A DNA stretch of 64,000 bases from Yarrowia lipolytica. Taxonomy: Eukaryota > Ascomycota > Dipodascomycetes > Dipodascales. Every line of letters starts with the position of its first letter. The stretch's first letter is position 1. The notes beneath the pieces were generated by a model that had not been told where the DNA came from, did not search any database, and was given only the letters and a program-made list of their open reading frames with translations. Of this stretch, positions 41,397 to 52,960 are shown piece after piece. The stretch spans positions 1,612,001 to 1,676,000 of the forward strand of contig NC_090774.1 of the NCBI RefSeq assembly GCF_001761485.1. Reading direction: 5' to 3'. A program made the position numbers and the translations under genes.

Positions 41397-43642
41397 TAGC
41401 TACTTAGGTACAAGTAGTGTCCAGGTGAGTGTTGAGCAAGTGTAGAAGAGTGGTTGAGAGGTGGTGGAGACAGAGTGGCCTGTAAACAAGATATCATGGG
41501 GCCTATTACAGTCTGTTGCTAGGATACGGTGGAAAAATACTCACTGTGCTACCCGAGCTCACAACAATGGTATTATCTGGGCGTGAGGGGGGCGAAGGGC
41601 GTAAATATATATATAAAAAAACACTCCGAAACAAGTAGCACCGACACCGACAGCATGGACCAATGGCTACTCGGCACACACTGTAGCTGCTCAATCTGTT
41701 GAGTGAGTGAGATGTATGAAAGAGATTCATGATCTGATAAGCTACAGATTTCTGGTGCAAGTACCTACTGTACAAAAAAGTGCACACTTCAAACCTGTTC
41801 TCAAACGCTCAATACAGTCGATATTTGCACTGTAGAAACTACTGCTTTTACTTACCCACAATGGTAGATTTTCTATTTTCTTCTTTGTTTTTTTCCGAGT
41901 TTTTCGCACCATTGCCGCTAGCCAATTAATTGCCCTGTATCGGCAGTCAGATGGTGCATACACACTGTACAACAATGGGATTGTGAATGATTAGCTTCCA
42001 CGGCGCTAATGACGGAACCGGAAAGGAGGTTAGGCAAATAGGGGGTTATAGCATCGGCTCTGTGGAGCAAGGCTTCGTCGGCCAAATCGCGGGACTTGAC
42101 CATCGTCAGCGACAATGGTGGAATGGGTTGGGGTTGGCCTCGTTTAGGGTCTTTCTCCCCACTTTGAACTGGTACGAGAACGGTACATACGGTACCAGTA
42201 TCCGCTTACAGCAGTATCGTTGAATACACTCCAGATTCGACGCAAAGAGCCCGAATTCGTCAAGTCACATGTCGCACACGGCATCCTGCAGCTGGCCACA
42301 AACTCCAGAGATATGTTGGACCTCCAAACAGCTAGTTGCTGTCCACGTTATACGGCCTATAGACTACCAGCACTAGTACAGACTGTACTGGAGCCGGACT
42401 TAACAGTGTCCCAAGGTCCAAGACTGATACAAATGGCGCCGGTCGTCTGTGGACCCCCCCCAATTGGCGTTTCAGGTCGCAATTGCTCTCCAACCAGACT
42501 CAGACCTTCGCAGAGGGCCGGATCTGAGTTCCGTGACTATTTCGTACCAGATTCAAAACGAGAAATCAAACTCAGCCCACCATATCACCCTTCAGACAAC
42601 CATTTTTAACCACGGCCTCGAAATAAGCAAAACTCTCTCCCACCGTACCGTGAGAGCAGAGGGCGTGCACAGCACTATTTTTGGACTTGCTCAATCTGCT
42701 TTCAACCTACCCTGTCTGGCTATAACTGCCCTCAGACAGAGAAGATACCCGCCTCAGCCTCCCGCAGGGTCGGGTCAGTTGACAGCCTGACTGACGCAGG
42801 TGGGTCATCGCAGCGACAGACCCGACAGATGCGGTATCTGCTGCTGCTGTGACCGCCCAACAACTCCATCTCCAAAATCCACCACAGCCCACGTCATTCT
42901 ATTCCTGGCTCGGGTCCGCCAACGTGCATTTTCAGAAATCAATTAACATCGGACGCATTATTAAAATTTAGACTTTTCCAAGACCTGCTCGCTAACTGCA
43001 GCTCTATTTTTAGACGCCGAGCACCCAGCCACGCGCCAAGAGCCGAGCGACACACGTTTGTGGCGATATTACGAGATTAACGTGTATGTGAGATTTCCAG
43101 GCGATTACGCGCCGCTCTCAGTGGTACCGGACGGCCCCAAACACGCCCCGGAACTGCTCCATATCCTTCTCCTAGCGTTGGTTCGTGACCAAGCATGATT
43201 TTCAGTTGCCAAATTAGGCTACATGCATGTATCAGGTCGCTATTTGTGACCGACTAATTAGGGGGCCCACTGCCATGTGTACAGTGCAATAAAAGGGGTG
43301 TTTGCGGCTTGGCAACCGGGGAAAATACCATGGGATCGGCCTCAATCGGTCCAACTCGCCGAGGAGCCGAAACCCGCGCCCGAAATAGCCCCCTCTACGC
43401 CCTCAAACTTCCAGATTACCTTCTCCATCAACTCTTTTTTCTCACCTCACACAACGCTTCCCCGCATGCATGTCTAATTATGCAATATGCACGAGCACCA
43501 GGTAATGGGCCACGACTTGTGGTGCCCCCCCCACTATGCCGAGTATATAATAAGGCGGCCATCCCAGCTTGCAGCTCTCAGACACCTTTGTAGTACTCTT
43601 TCACCCCCCCAAAAAGAAGAAGACCCAAGACAAAATCAAACC

Positions 43643-44668
43643 ATGAAGTTCGCCCGAATCGCCCTCGTTTCTCTCGCCGCTCTGGCCGCTGCCCAGGACA
43701 ACAAGAAGGCCGATGGCCAGAACCCCATCTCGTCTCCCGGCGCCAACACCAAGATTTCTCCCGGTGAGAACTTCTACATCACCTGGGTGGCCGACCCCGC
43801 CATCCAGGCCATCACCCTGTCTCTGGTGAAGGACGGACAGAAGGTTCTTGATATCGCTCCCGGACAGGCCAACGACGGAAAGTTCACCTGGCCCGTCCCC
43901 TACGACCTTGAGGCCGGCTCCGACTACTCCATCGAGATCACCACCTTCAACGGCGACAACGTCAACTACTCCCCCAACTTCACCATCACCGACCGAGACG
44001 AGTCGCTGCAGAACCAGATCCAGAACCCCAACGCCCACGGTCTGGTCGCCTCCGAGTCTGGAGGAACCGAGGCTGCCGCTTCTGCCTACACCTGGTCCGA
44101 CGAGGTCAACACCAAGACTGCCGGTGTCTTTGCTTCCACCACTGGATCTGCTTCAGGCTCTGCTGCCTCTGGCTCCGCCTCCGGCTCTGGCTCCGCTACT
44201 GGCTCCGGCTCTGGCTCCGCTACTGGCTCTGCTACTGGCTCCGAGTCCGGTTCTGCTTCCGCCACCTCTGCTGCCGATGCTTCCAGCTCCGCTTCTGCAT
44301 CTGGTTCTGACGCCTCCGGCTCGGCTTCTGGCTCGGCAACTCAGGATTCTGATGCCTCTTCTACGGGCGATGCTTCTGGATCCGCCTCTGCCACTGGCTC
44401 TGCTTCCGGCTCTGCTTCTGACGGCGCTTCTTCCGGCTCGAACGGCTCTTCTGCCTCCGGATCTGGCTCCAACGGTTCTGGATCTGCCTCTGCCACTGCT
44501 TCCGGCTCCGGTTCCAACGGCTCCTCTTCTCTGGCTGCCTCTGCCACCTCTGCTGCCGCCTCTTCTTCTCCTTCCGCCACTTCTTCTCAGAACCAGAACG
44601 GAGCCGGTTCTCTCCAGGGCTCCATCGCTCTCGTTCTTGCTGCCGGTGTTGCCGCTCAGCTTCTTTAA
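43643..44668 (+). CDS. Ser/Gly-rich GPI-anchored wall protein with Kre9/Knh1 N-terminal domain
   Basis: 341 aa. A signal peptide (1-18, cleaving near AAAQ) is followed by a compact domain (about 20-118). Features such as the GENFYITWVAD segment, the later TWPVP and NYSPNFTITD fit the Kre9/Knh1 N-terminal family of wall and GPI proteins. From about 155 to 320 the sequence is Ser, Gly, Ala and Thr rich with GSASGS-type repeats, a likely O-mannosylated stalk. It ends in a hydrophobic tail (GSIALVLAAGVAAQLL) with candidate anchor sites in NQNGAG just before. The start at 43643 is chosen because it opens the signal peptide. The cargo or partner is unknown. Confidence 0.88.
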   Translation: MKFARIALVSLAALAAAQDNKKADGQNPISSPGANTKISPGENFYITWVADPAIQAITLSLVKDGQKVLDIAPGQANDGKFTWPVPYDLEAGSDYSIEITTFNGDNVNYSPNFTITDRDESLQNQIQNPNAHGLVASESGGTEAAASAYTWSDEVNTKTAGVFASTTGSASGSAASGSASGSGSATGSGSGSATGSATGSESGSASATSAADASSSASASGSDASGSASGSATQDSDASSTGDASGSASATGSASGSASDGASSGSNGSSASGSGSNGSGSASATASGSGSNGSSSLAASATSAAASSSPSATSSQNQNGAGSLQGSIALVLAAGVAAQLL

Positions 44669-46648
44669 GCGTAGTCGAGTATTCATGGTACCCCGGCTTT
44701 TGTAATTTATTTAGGACTGTAGTAATTTAATTTTTGACATATGACCATGGACGTATATCGTAGTAATCAGGAGGGAGTTGCGGACTTGTGTCACAATGAA
44801 TACGAGCCATTGAGTAATACAAATGTCAGATATGGGTGTTACTGTATAATGGATGTCTTTCTAGCCCGCCTGTCTCAGTCGACCATGTGAGACCAGTACA
44901 TACTGTACTCGTACTCGTACTCGTACTTGTAGCTAAAAGTATCAATAATGAGCCAATCACGCAAAGTTATACTACTACTTGTAGCTCGGATGTATCGAGA
45001 GTTGGTGACAACTGAAGATCCTTCAAGTAGGTTCAACTAATTAGCTAACGAGAGTTGACTGTTCAAGTAGGATTTCAAGAATGAGTACTTTTAAGATCAA
45101 CAATTTGTTAAGGACAATAGGGCACCGTTTAGGGTGCTTGTACAAGTACGATATTGGCGATAGAAATGGATCCAGTAGCTCATGTTGTGGAATCGGTTTA
45201 TGGGAAGGGCCATTTTCCACTCGAAAACTCACAGAATATCCCCCATGACGTCTCATTTCTTTGACGAATGAGACGTCAGGGAGTCGTCGATGAAGGGCTA
45301 TATATAGAAGTGTGAATTGAGTGTCCAAACTTAGCAGCAGAGAAAAGAGCAGCCCATCTCCGATAGACGACGATTGGTCACCACATCTACAAGTGCTTGT
45401 AGCTCATCAGCAGTGCCACTTTTGCACTTCCCACGCTCAACTCGTACGTACGTACAGTACATCTAGACTCGCATCTCCGCCACTTCTCGCACTGATCCGA
45501 TCCGTCTCAGAGCCAGTGTCTCTCGTACAAGCACCTTGTCAACGCCTCCTCCACGGGATCTACGGGATTTTCGCTCGTCGACAGTGAGACACGATTGACG
45601 CTGCTCAGATCACCACAGTGATGAAACAAGGCGTCAGATGGCTGTACACCATGTCCTTCAGTGGCTGCCATCTGAATAATGATGACATCAGCACTTGTTT
45701 GCACCGTTACCCCTAAATAATAGTTTCATCCGTCGTGTCTCAAGCAGCTACGGCGCTCTCTCTCTCTTCCTTGTCCATGTGTCACCGGTGAAAACAAGAC
45801 GCTGATTGGCACCAACTGAAACCCGAGACACACAAGATACGAGGCCAGACAAAAAGTCACATGACCGATCGGACGCCGCCGAGCAGCCCGCGGCGCAGCC
45901 ACCTCGCTCTTTCCAAATACTAATACCGCACGCACCAAGCAGCCCCTGTCCCTGGCCTTTACGGTTTCAGGGAGCCTTGCAGATCACTGTGGTTGCAATG
46001 GAAGCAAGACGGAGCTCTTGGTTTGGTTTTGGATCCAAATAAGATTGCAAACAGATATTATGGACGGCGCAAATATTATTGTAGAAGCGCCCTAAACGCA
46101 ACGTCTGCCAAACTACGCTCTGAACATGGAAACCAGGTCTCCAAGCCCGGTTGGTCTCTTTGCTTGCAGACAACCCCCTCATACAAATGTCTCGGTTAAT
46201 TATACTTCTCACGTGCTAATCCAATAAGAGAAGCCTAAAAACGGCACACGTCCTCTTCTTTTTTTAAAGTATTAGATTAGAGTTTGACAAACCGCATGTA
46301 CCATATTATGTTTAGCATAACTCCAAACCTACCACTAGCACAAACGTCATACAAGCCCCACGACAAATAATGGAGGGCAAAAAACAGCTCTTTTCCTCGG
46401 ACAAAACACTCAATCAACCACCACGCAGCCCACACAGGCCCTCAGATGACCCCCTCTAAGTCTAAGACCCCCCTGAGTCAGACGAGACATATTTTTCAAA
46501 ATAAAGTTCATGCGATAACGGTTATCTGAACCTTGCCAAGTATAGAACAGCAAACTACCAAGGAAGAGAAGACGATTGACTACGATTCTTAGTCACCCGG
46601 TGTGACCTCATACTACGCTGCAGCGGCTCCATCCACCTAATAATTTAT
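44669..46648. other. 2.0 kb convergent region GPI gene / RFX gene
   Basis: No supported gene. TATATATA near 45300 is promoter-like, but only short, unrecognised frames follow (45321-45587). Confidence 0.5.
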
Positions 46649-48827
46649 CTATGCATCCTTGTGGGTGGGCTTGAGCAACCCCACAGTCATGTCGAGAAAC
46701 TTGGCGGGGTTGCCATGGGGCGTCCCTTCCTTGTTCTCATGCTTGTTGACCTCCTTGTTGTGGTCGGCAGACAGAAACGTGCCCTGCTCGGCCGTCCATC
46801 CCATCCATTCATCCACCCAGCACCGAACCACCATCCACGCTCCAAACCCGTCTCCTCCGTTGAGAAAAATCTCCCGTAGTGCGGCTGTAAACACAGCGTT
46901 CATGTAAAGCAGAAACATATGGGGGTACACGTTGGTGAACCGCGACGGAAGAGTCATCAGGTACATTGCCCAGTGCTCCACTATAGCCGACGCCACCGGA
47001 TCCTTGTAGTCCAGCAGCTGCGGAAGGTCGACGTCGAGAATCTTGGTCACCTCCTGTGATGAGCACGGAACGTCTCGAGCCACTATCAGCCCGCTGTCCA
47101 CGTACTTGATCCAATCGTTTTTCATCACCGCTCGGTCGTGGTCGGACGCCAGCAGCTTGCCGGCGTTGAGAGCCAGCTCCGACACCCGCACCAGCCGCAT
47201 CAGCAGTGATGCAAACGCCCGCGCGGGCTTGAGCTTGGTCTCCACAAACCCCGGCGACGTCTTGCACAAAGACGACTTGAGGTACTCGGGCAAGTATTGC
47301 GACAAGCTCTTGAGACCCGACAGGACCTGTGGAGGAATCTCCTGCAGCGCCAAAGGCGACAGCATCTGGACCATGTCCTTGTACATAATCCAGTCGGCCT
47401 TGGCCACCCACGGCTGCAGCGACTCATGTCGATACAGCTTTTGAACTGTGGATGTCAGGCCCCCAATGAAAGCTCCATGAATGTGGAGAAATTTTCTGAT
47501 ATGCATGAACCGTAGCGATTCGACCAGCGACTGGCAGTGGGCCTTGTAGAGCGCCGCTAGCGTGTTGGCGGTGTCGCTGTCAGTGCCCAGAGGAAGGTAC
47601 GGCTCCATCGAGGGCAGCATGAGGGAGTCGTAGCCTTCTGATAGTGACACTTCCGTTAGGTTCGACACGAAACGAAGGTCGGGTACGCCTGGTTGGGGGG
47701 TTCCCATTATGTGTTGCTGTTGCTGTTGCTGTTTGTTGTTGTGTTGTTGGTTGCTGTTGCTGTTGTGTTGTTGTGTTGTTGTTTGTGCTGTTGCTGTTGT
47801 TGTGTTTGTTGCTGCTGCTGTTGTGTTGATGTTGTTGATGTTGCTGCTGCTGCTGTTGCTGTTGATGATGCTGTTGGTGATTTTGTTGCAGATGCTGCTG
47901 CTGATGATTTTGGATATGCTGCTGTGGCGTGCCGGGCTGGGACGCCATCATGGAGTTGAGGCCCAGCGCGTAGTCGGGAGTCTCAGTCTTGCCACGGAAC
48001 CCGTAGGGCGAGTCGAAGGGAGTCAATTCGGGGGTGAAGGCCCGATCAGGCGATCCAGGCCCGGGGGTAGAGATCTCCTCGGCCTCGCCGGTGAGCCGGA
48101 TGCCGCAGTAATGGTACTTGCTCTGGCCACGAACTCCCAGTCGTCGCGTGGTCAGGTCGGGGTAGATGACGCGCACGAGCTTGCCAAACGATGCCGGGTT
48201 CATGGGCCGCACATTGTGTTGCGAACACATGGTCACGTAGCGGGCGTAGATGCGGGATCGCAGGACCGACGACTGCTCATTGAGCTCGCAGAACTTCATG
48301 AGCCAGGCCATGCCAAAGGTCTGCTTGGTGCGCTCGTTGCCATGGCCTCTGCCGGCGGGCGAGTCTTGTCGACGCAGGGTTTCCACAATATCTTCAATTG
48401 GCAGGCCCACCAGTTGCTCTGCGGCTCTGCGCAGCTCTGCGTCGATTTCCTCCGACGACGCCATTGGTGCCTTGCGTTTTCGCGACGCCGACGAGCCCGG
48501 GCCCGGCGACTCGGGAGGCCGCATGTCTGTGTTATTGGGCGCCGGGGTCACGTTGTTGGCGGCTGTGTTTTGCTTGTTTGTGTACACCTGGGAGTCCATC
48601 ATCGAGGCCGAGGTTGCGGCGGTCGACGCCGACGCTGCCGACGAAGTGGACACGTTGGAATGCTCGCTTTCGTTGTTGGTGAGAGCGTCGGCCAGCGAGT
48701 CGTCGTTGCGCATGTGGTACATTTGTGTCAAAAGGTCCGACTCCGGTTTTTCGAGCAGCTCGGCAGACGAGCTTCGCCGAGCGCATTTCCGGCGCCCATT
48801 GTGGCTTCCATCCATGGCCACCTCCAT
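46649..48827 (-). CDS. RFX1: RFX-family transcription factor, in two overlapping frames
   Basis: The N-terminal frame (48827 down to 47580, 415 codons) holds the RFX winged-helix DNA-binding domain at about 173-246, with the signature ASFGKLVRVIYPDLTTRRLGVRGQSKYHYCGIRL. It then runs into a Gln-rich tract and stops. The second frame (open from about 47950, first ATG 47707, to 46649) carries a long conserved-looking C-terminal region, as in RFX1/Crt1 dimerisation regions. A +1 shift somewhere in 47580-47951 would join them. I see no GTGAGT/GTAAGT donor there to support an intron. Possible explanations are slippage in the CAG/CAA tract, a sequence error or a real frameshift. Yeast Rfx1/Crt1 represses ribonucleotide reductase genes until DNA damage. 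Membership is firm; the complete product is uncertain. Confidence 0.85.
47709..47940 (-). repeat. CAG/CAA trinucleotide tract in the RFX gene
   Basis: About 230 bp of mixed CAG, CAA, CAT and CAC codons on the minus strand. Phase changes inside the tract turn Gln runs into Asn/Ser or Thr/Ala runs, so all minus frames stay open across much of it. Confidence 0.9.
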
Positions 48828-51476
48828 TAGGTGAGTGCTAGTTGGGTGTCGGGGTTGACAGAGTCGTATAGATCGGAGAGAGTTGGGTGGGTAGGATGCA
48901 AACTGAGTCCAGGAGAAAACTGCGGTCTGACGACAGGGTCAAAACGGGTAGTGAGAGTGGGGGAGGTTGTGGCGACGTTTGGTTGGCGCTGTTTTCGACA
49001 CGTCTGTGCTTCTTTTCCTTTTTTTTTCTCCTCTTTTTTCTCGTTTTTTTCGGTCCCCGTCCCTCGTTTTCCAGCTGCTTGTGGACCGACCGTGTCTGTG
49101 CGGAGCTCAGTACCAATGCCAGATGCACAGATTCACACTGCTCAACATTACACTCTATCTTTTTGAATTTTCCCATTTTACCTTCATCAAACTCCCACAC
49201 AATAAGATTGTACGGTGGACATAAGATTATATCGACCTGCAATTTTAGTGCGGACTCAGCAGCGAACAAGAGAGACGGCGCAAAAGAAATACACAAAGCT
49301 ACAGGTCCACAGAGGCTACAAAAGCAAGCTGAAAGACGACGGCGGTTTGGGTGACGTGGCAGTAAACCACACGGTTGTCCGGCCCCAGTATCGCCACCCC
49401 TCCCGCGTCGCCTACCGCCCGCTGCCCGCTGCCCGCCGCCTGCCGTCACTGGTCTCGTACAAGCCACCCGTTTCTCGCCCAACCACCAACAAGTACAAGT
49501 ACTGTACTACTACCAAACTCGCAAACTCTCTCCACTTGTATCGTGCAAGCTGCACTCTGCACAGGGTGCGTGACACCAACTTTTTCACACCCAAGGTGCT
49601 GGACCGTCCATTGATCGGATCTAGGACGCGATCTATGGGACAGGAGGTTTCCAGGGGGCTGATCTAGATTGAGCCATGGCGACCCAGACCCACAGACACT
49701 AAATGGCTGCTGCTTTGGGATGTTATGTGGGACGCCCCGTGCGTGCAGCAGAGTCAACGATATGCCATGCTGGAGCGTACATTTGTGACCATGGTCCCTG
49801 GTGGTGGACGGACTGTGTGGTGTGATTGAGGTGGTGCAAAATGGTGTGTGGATGTGTCAGCAGTTGATGGGCTTCGTTTCCAAGGGTGGCTGACTCAGAG
49901 TCCAGAACTCTACGTCGATGCTCTCTGTCAGCATACCAACCATTCGATCCATCTTCAGTTGTCAGCTGTTGGCACTGCGCCATGACCCCGTCAAAATGGC
50001 ACTCACTCAATGCAATGGCATGTCGTCTTCGCTCTGGCTTTTTCGCTGCCACCTCACAGTTAGCCTTCACTGAACCAATAACCTAACCTAAACCAACTTG
50101 CACAAGGTCACCGCGACTAGGGCGCTGACAACTTGGCTGGTCCGTTTGGGGAGGCGAAAAAGCAAAAGTGGCGACGTGGCCTGCTGTGGATCTTCGGCGA
50201 CAAAGCAGCAGCCCGCCATGATCCACAGCCCGCCTCAATCCGCGGCCCACCGTGATCCGCCGCCCTTTTTCGCGGTTGTCATGGTCGCCCTTTTCGTTTT
50301 CGGGCTCGCAAAAACGTCCCCCCTGGTTCGTCCAAATTTAAACTGCCAATGTTTCACAAAAGGACAGAGGTGGATGTGGCCTGGTCGCGGCCGGTGTCTC
50401 GTATGCCCACCGTCACGTGTCGCAGGGTGCTGTCGGGGTGAAAAACCAATGGAAAGAAACGCCGATTCAATCGGGGCCAAACAACAAAAAGACATGACAC
50501 GCGTGCTCCACGTAGGCACCAGGGCCCGCTACGAATGCACTTCTTCACCTACGACTGAGGGTTCACCGATTGTACAAGTACATCCAAATGGACTTGTTGC
50601 CGGGGGTTTTTTATGCAATTTTGGCAGTGCATCAGACCCTTAGCGACGGTTGACAGTCTGATGTACTAATACCGGTTCATACACCACCGCGTTAGTGCCG
50701 AAAAAAAGTAAAGAACACTACTGTATGTACTGGTAGCTACTACAAGTAGTCGACTTGAACACCGTCACTACCGGTACTGGACATACGGTACTAGTCCACA
50801 TGTACAATTCCTTTTGTCGTATCGGGTGTCTTGTAACGGTACCTACCGTCTTCCGTCCAGTGGGCCCGTGCAACAGCTGCTTCTGACTGTCTGTACCTGA
50901 CAGCGCCAAACTCCTGCTACACAGTTGACACAGGTACCGCAACCCAATGTGTGAGAGCCATCTAATTACACCTACTTGTAGGGGCCATCCCCACATTTGT
51001 TGCTCTCTCTCTCTTCACAGGTCTGAGACAGGGTGGGCATTAACAGTGACGTTATCCCACATTGTTGCCGTTCTTAGTGTCTTTAGGCTCTTGCTCAACG
51101 TTGTTCAACAGCCTGATGCAAAGCTAGACTGTCCCAAGCTTGGATACTACAGCCTTGCTACAACGCCAGGTATTTTTAGCCCCGAGTGTACGTCACTTTT
51201 GAGCGATATCCGCGTCTGCTCGGGGCCAAAGAGCTCGACTTGGGTGCATCAACATGGACGAGAATGTCTTGCGAGAGATCCACAACCGCCCACGGTGTCC
51301 GAGGTCGCCCCCTTGCACCTGACGACTCGCCTCCAGACCCATTTCACCCCGTCTTCTGATTGACTCTCGTGTCTCAGCCCACCTTTAAAGTGGCCGAGGA
51401 AAAAAGCAGTCTGTCTCTGGTTTTGGAGGGGTGCATGCAACTTTGGTGTGACAGATGGAACGCCGAGAGATATGCC

Positions 51477-51603
51477 GTGGTTGAAGGAATTGCTATTTGG
51501 CGCGAAGGAATTGCCACTTGATGTGCTTGTATCGTGCTTGTATTGTACGAGTACAGCCGTGGTTGAGGAATTGTTACTTGGTGTGCTTGTATTGTACTCG
51601 TAC
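51477..51603. repeat. Imperfect direct repeats (GGAATTG...TGCTTGTA)
   Basis: Three diverged copies of a 25-50 bp segment beginning GTGGTTGA(A)GGAATTG or GAAGGAATTG. Two of them continue into TTGTATTGTACNNGTAC. Confidence 0.7.
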
Positions 51604-51606
51604 CGT

Positions 51607-51642
51607 ACCGCTGCCCGAACCGCTGCCCGAACCGCTGCCCGA
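51607..51642. repeat. 12-bp minisatellite, three exact copies
   Basis: ACCGCTGCCCGA occurs three times without a change, directly after the longer imperfect repeats. Confidence 0.95.
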
Positions 51643-52204
51643 ACCACTCAACAAACGATACATTCCGTACGACCTCGCGTACATTTTCACAGCAGATTTA
51701 TTGCACTCTAATGAGGGTTTCTAGATGCCGTACGGGCTCAAACGGTCCGCAAATGGCCGCTCAGAGTGGCTCTTTGAGATAGCGACAGATATGGCGTTTA
51801 CGGAAACGGACGTACATCTGTGAGGGGAAGATGGAAAACTGGGGGGCATCTTCCAAACAATTCAATAGCGGTGCGGTGTTCTAGACCAGCTACCTACCAA
51901 CGGCATAAACCGATATTATCATAACACTAGTTGTATCTATACATTACGGAAGTCGGAGCCGCGTCTTTCTGTTTTCGCAAGATTCTCCGTGACAATAAAC
52001 CTCGTACAATATACGACGTATAGCCATGGTTCTACTGCAACAATGTGCCACTAACTTGTCTGAAAAATACCCGCTCCATCATAGACAAAGACAGTGTACG
52101 ATGCCAGACTCCACTTTGACACCATTCTGACACTGGCACTGACGGCCCACATCTCTCCAGAACGTATAGCTTAGGAGGTACAGGCTTGCCAGAGTCCGGA
52201 ATGT

Positions 52205-52260
52205 GATTGGAGATTAGAGATTGGAGATTGGAGATTGGAGATGGGAGATTGGAGACTGAA
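52205..52260. repeat. 7-bp minisatellite (GATTGGA)8
   Basis: Eight head-to-tail heptamers; five are exactly GATTGGA and the other three differ by 1-2 bases. Confidence 0.95.
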
Positions 52261-52450
52261 GGTGAGTGAAGGTGATTGGAAGTCCAGTATGAATTGAACA
52301 GTACAATGCACACAATGTGGGAAACAACTATTGCACCAATCCACACTAACTTCAACTAAAACCGAACATCCAGAGCCCGCAACTTGTGGTGCCATGGAGG
52401 TATATGTCTGCAACAGTCGCTTGCTGTTGGTATAATGAGTTCCAAACCAT

Positions 52451-52533
52451 GCTTTCTCCACGTACGCTCTCTCCACGCTCTCTCCACGCTCTCTCCACGC
52501 TCTCTCCACGTACGCTCTCTCCACATACGCTCA
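52451..52533. repeat. 11/15-bp minisatellite CTCTCTCCACG(TACG)
   Basis: Seven tandem units of CTCTCTCCACG. The first and the last two carry an extra TACG (CATACG in the last). The mixed period suggests two nested unit types. Confidence 0.9.
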
Positions 52534-52822
52534 GCTTCAAGAGGAAATCATACAACTGCCTGCCTCGCAGTCTATGGATCAAGTAGTTGAACGGATAAGT
52601 ATCGTAGAAACAGCCGGAAAGATGCAGATGGGTTTTCAGAAACACACATGACCGGTAGACTCCCTTAAGACACAGACAGTAATATCCGGCATCTATCCTT
52701 CATCTCGTCTATGATACATCCTCTTCTCTCCATTTTCTCCAGGTTAATTACACATAAATTATTCTCATTAAGAATCGAACCGACGTCTGCCAAACTCTCC
52801 CAACCCCCACTCCTTCATCCCA

Positions 52823-52872
52823 ACCCTAACACCCCGTTGGTCCCAACTCCCAAAAGACAGTCACATCACGTG
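52823..52872 (+). promoter_or_regulatory. ACCCTAAC and CACGTG boxes of the RPL7 promoter
   Basis: ACCCTAAC at 52823-52830 and TCACGTGAC centred on 52867-52872, 131 and 89 bp before the RPL7 ATG. A Tbf1-type plus Cbf1-type pair is the known plan of ribosomal protein promoters in Candida albicans. Use of the same pair here is inferred. Confidence 0.55.
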
Positions 52873-52960
52873 ACCGCTCACTGCTCCTCCCAACCTCCCA
52901 ACGTCCTTCCTATACTAAATTTTCACACTGATCTTCTTTCAGCTCATCAACACATCTAAA

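Larger units (their letters stand above)
41082..43642. other. 2.6 kb divergent region SET-MYND / GPI protein gene
   Basis: The left part has a GGTATC tandem repeat and a (GT)n tract. The right end is the GPI gene promoter with TATATAA at 43544-43550. Frames at 42220-42609 and 42449-42790 overlap one another and show no domain, so I do not call them. Confidence 0.5.
48828..52960. other. 4.1 kb divergent region RFX/RPL7, rich in minisatellites
   Basis: This is the longest gene-free stretch. Pyrimidine tracts (49015-49060) lie upstream of the RFX gene. Four separate short tandem repeats occur between 51.4 and 52.6 kb. The RPL7 promoter fills the right 200 bp. Open frames such as 50098-50643 and 49215-49667 lack domains and codon bias. 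Confidence 0.55.

Noticed and set aside
42220-42790. Two overlapping frames of 129 and 113 codons
   Set aside because: Different frames over the same DNA, neither resembling a protein family.
48335-48350. GTTGCCATGG, a half RFX-binding site, inside the RFX gene
   Set aside because: It encodes the conserved GHGNE region on the other strand; position is explained by coding.
50098-50643. 181-codon frame in the RFX/RPL7 gap
   Set aside because: No domain, no codon bias, irregular composition.
52770-52800. Sequence resembling a minus-strand T-arm (GGTTCGATTC)
   Set aside because: No matching stems or A box at the right distance.
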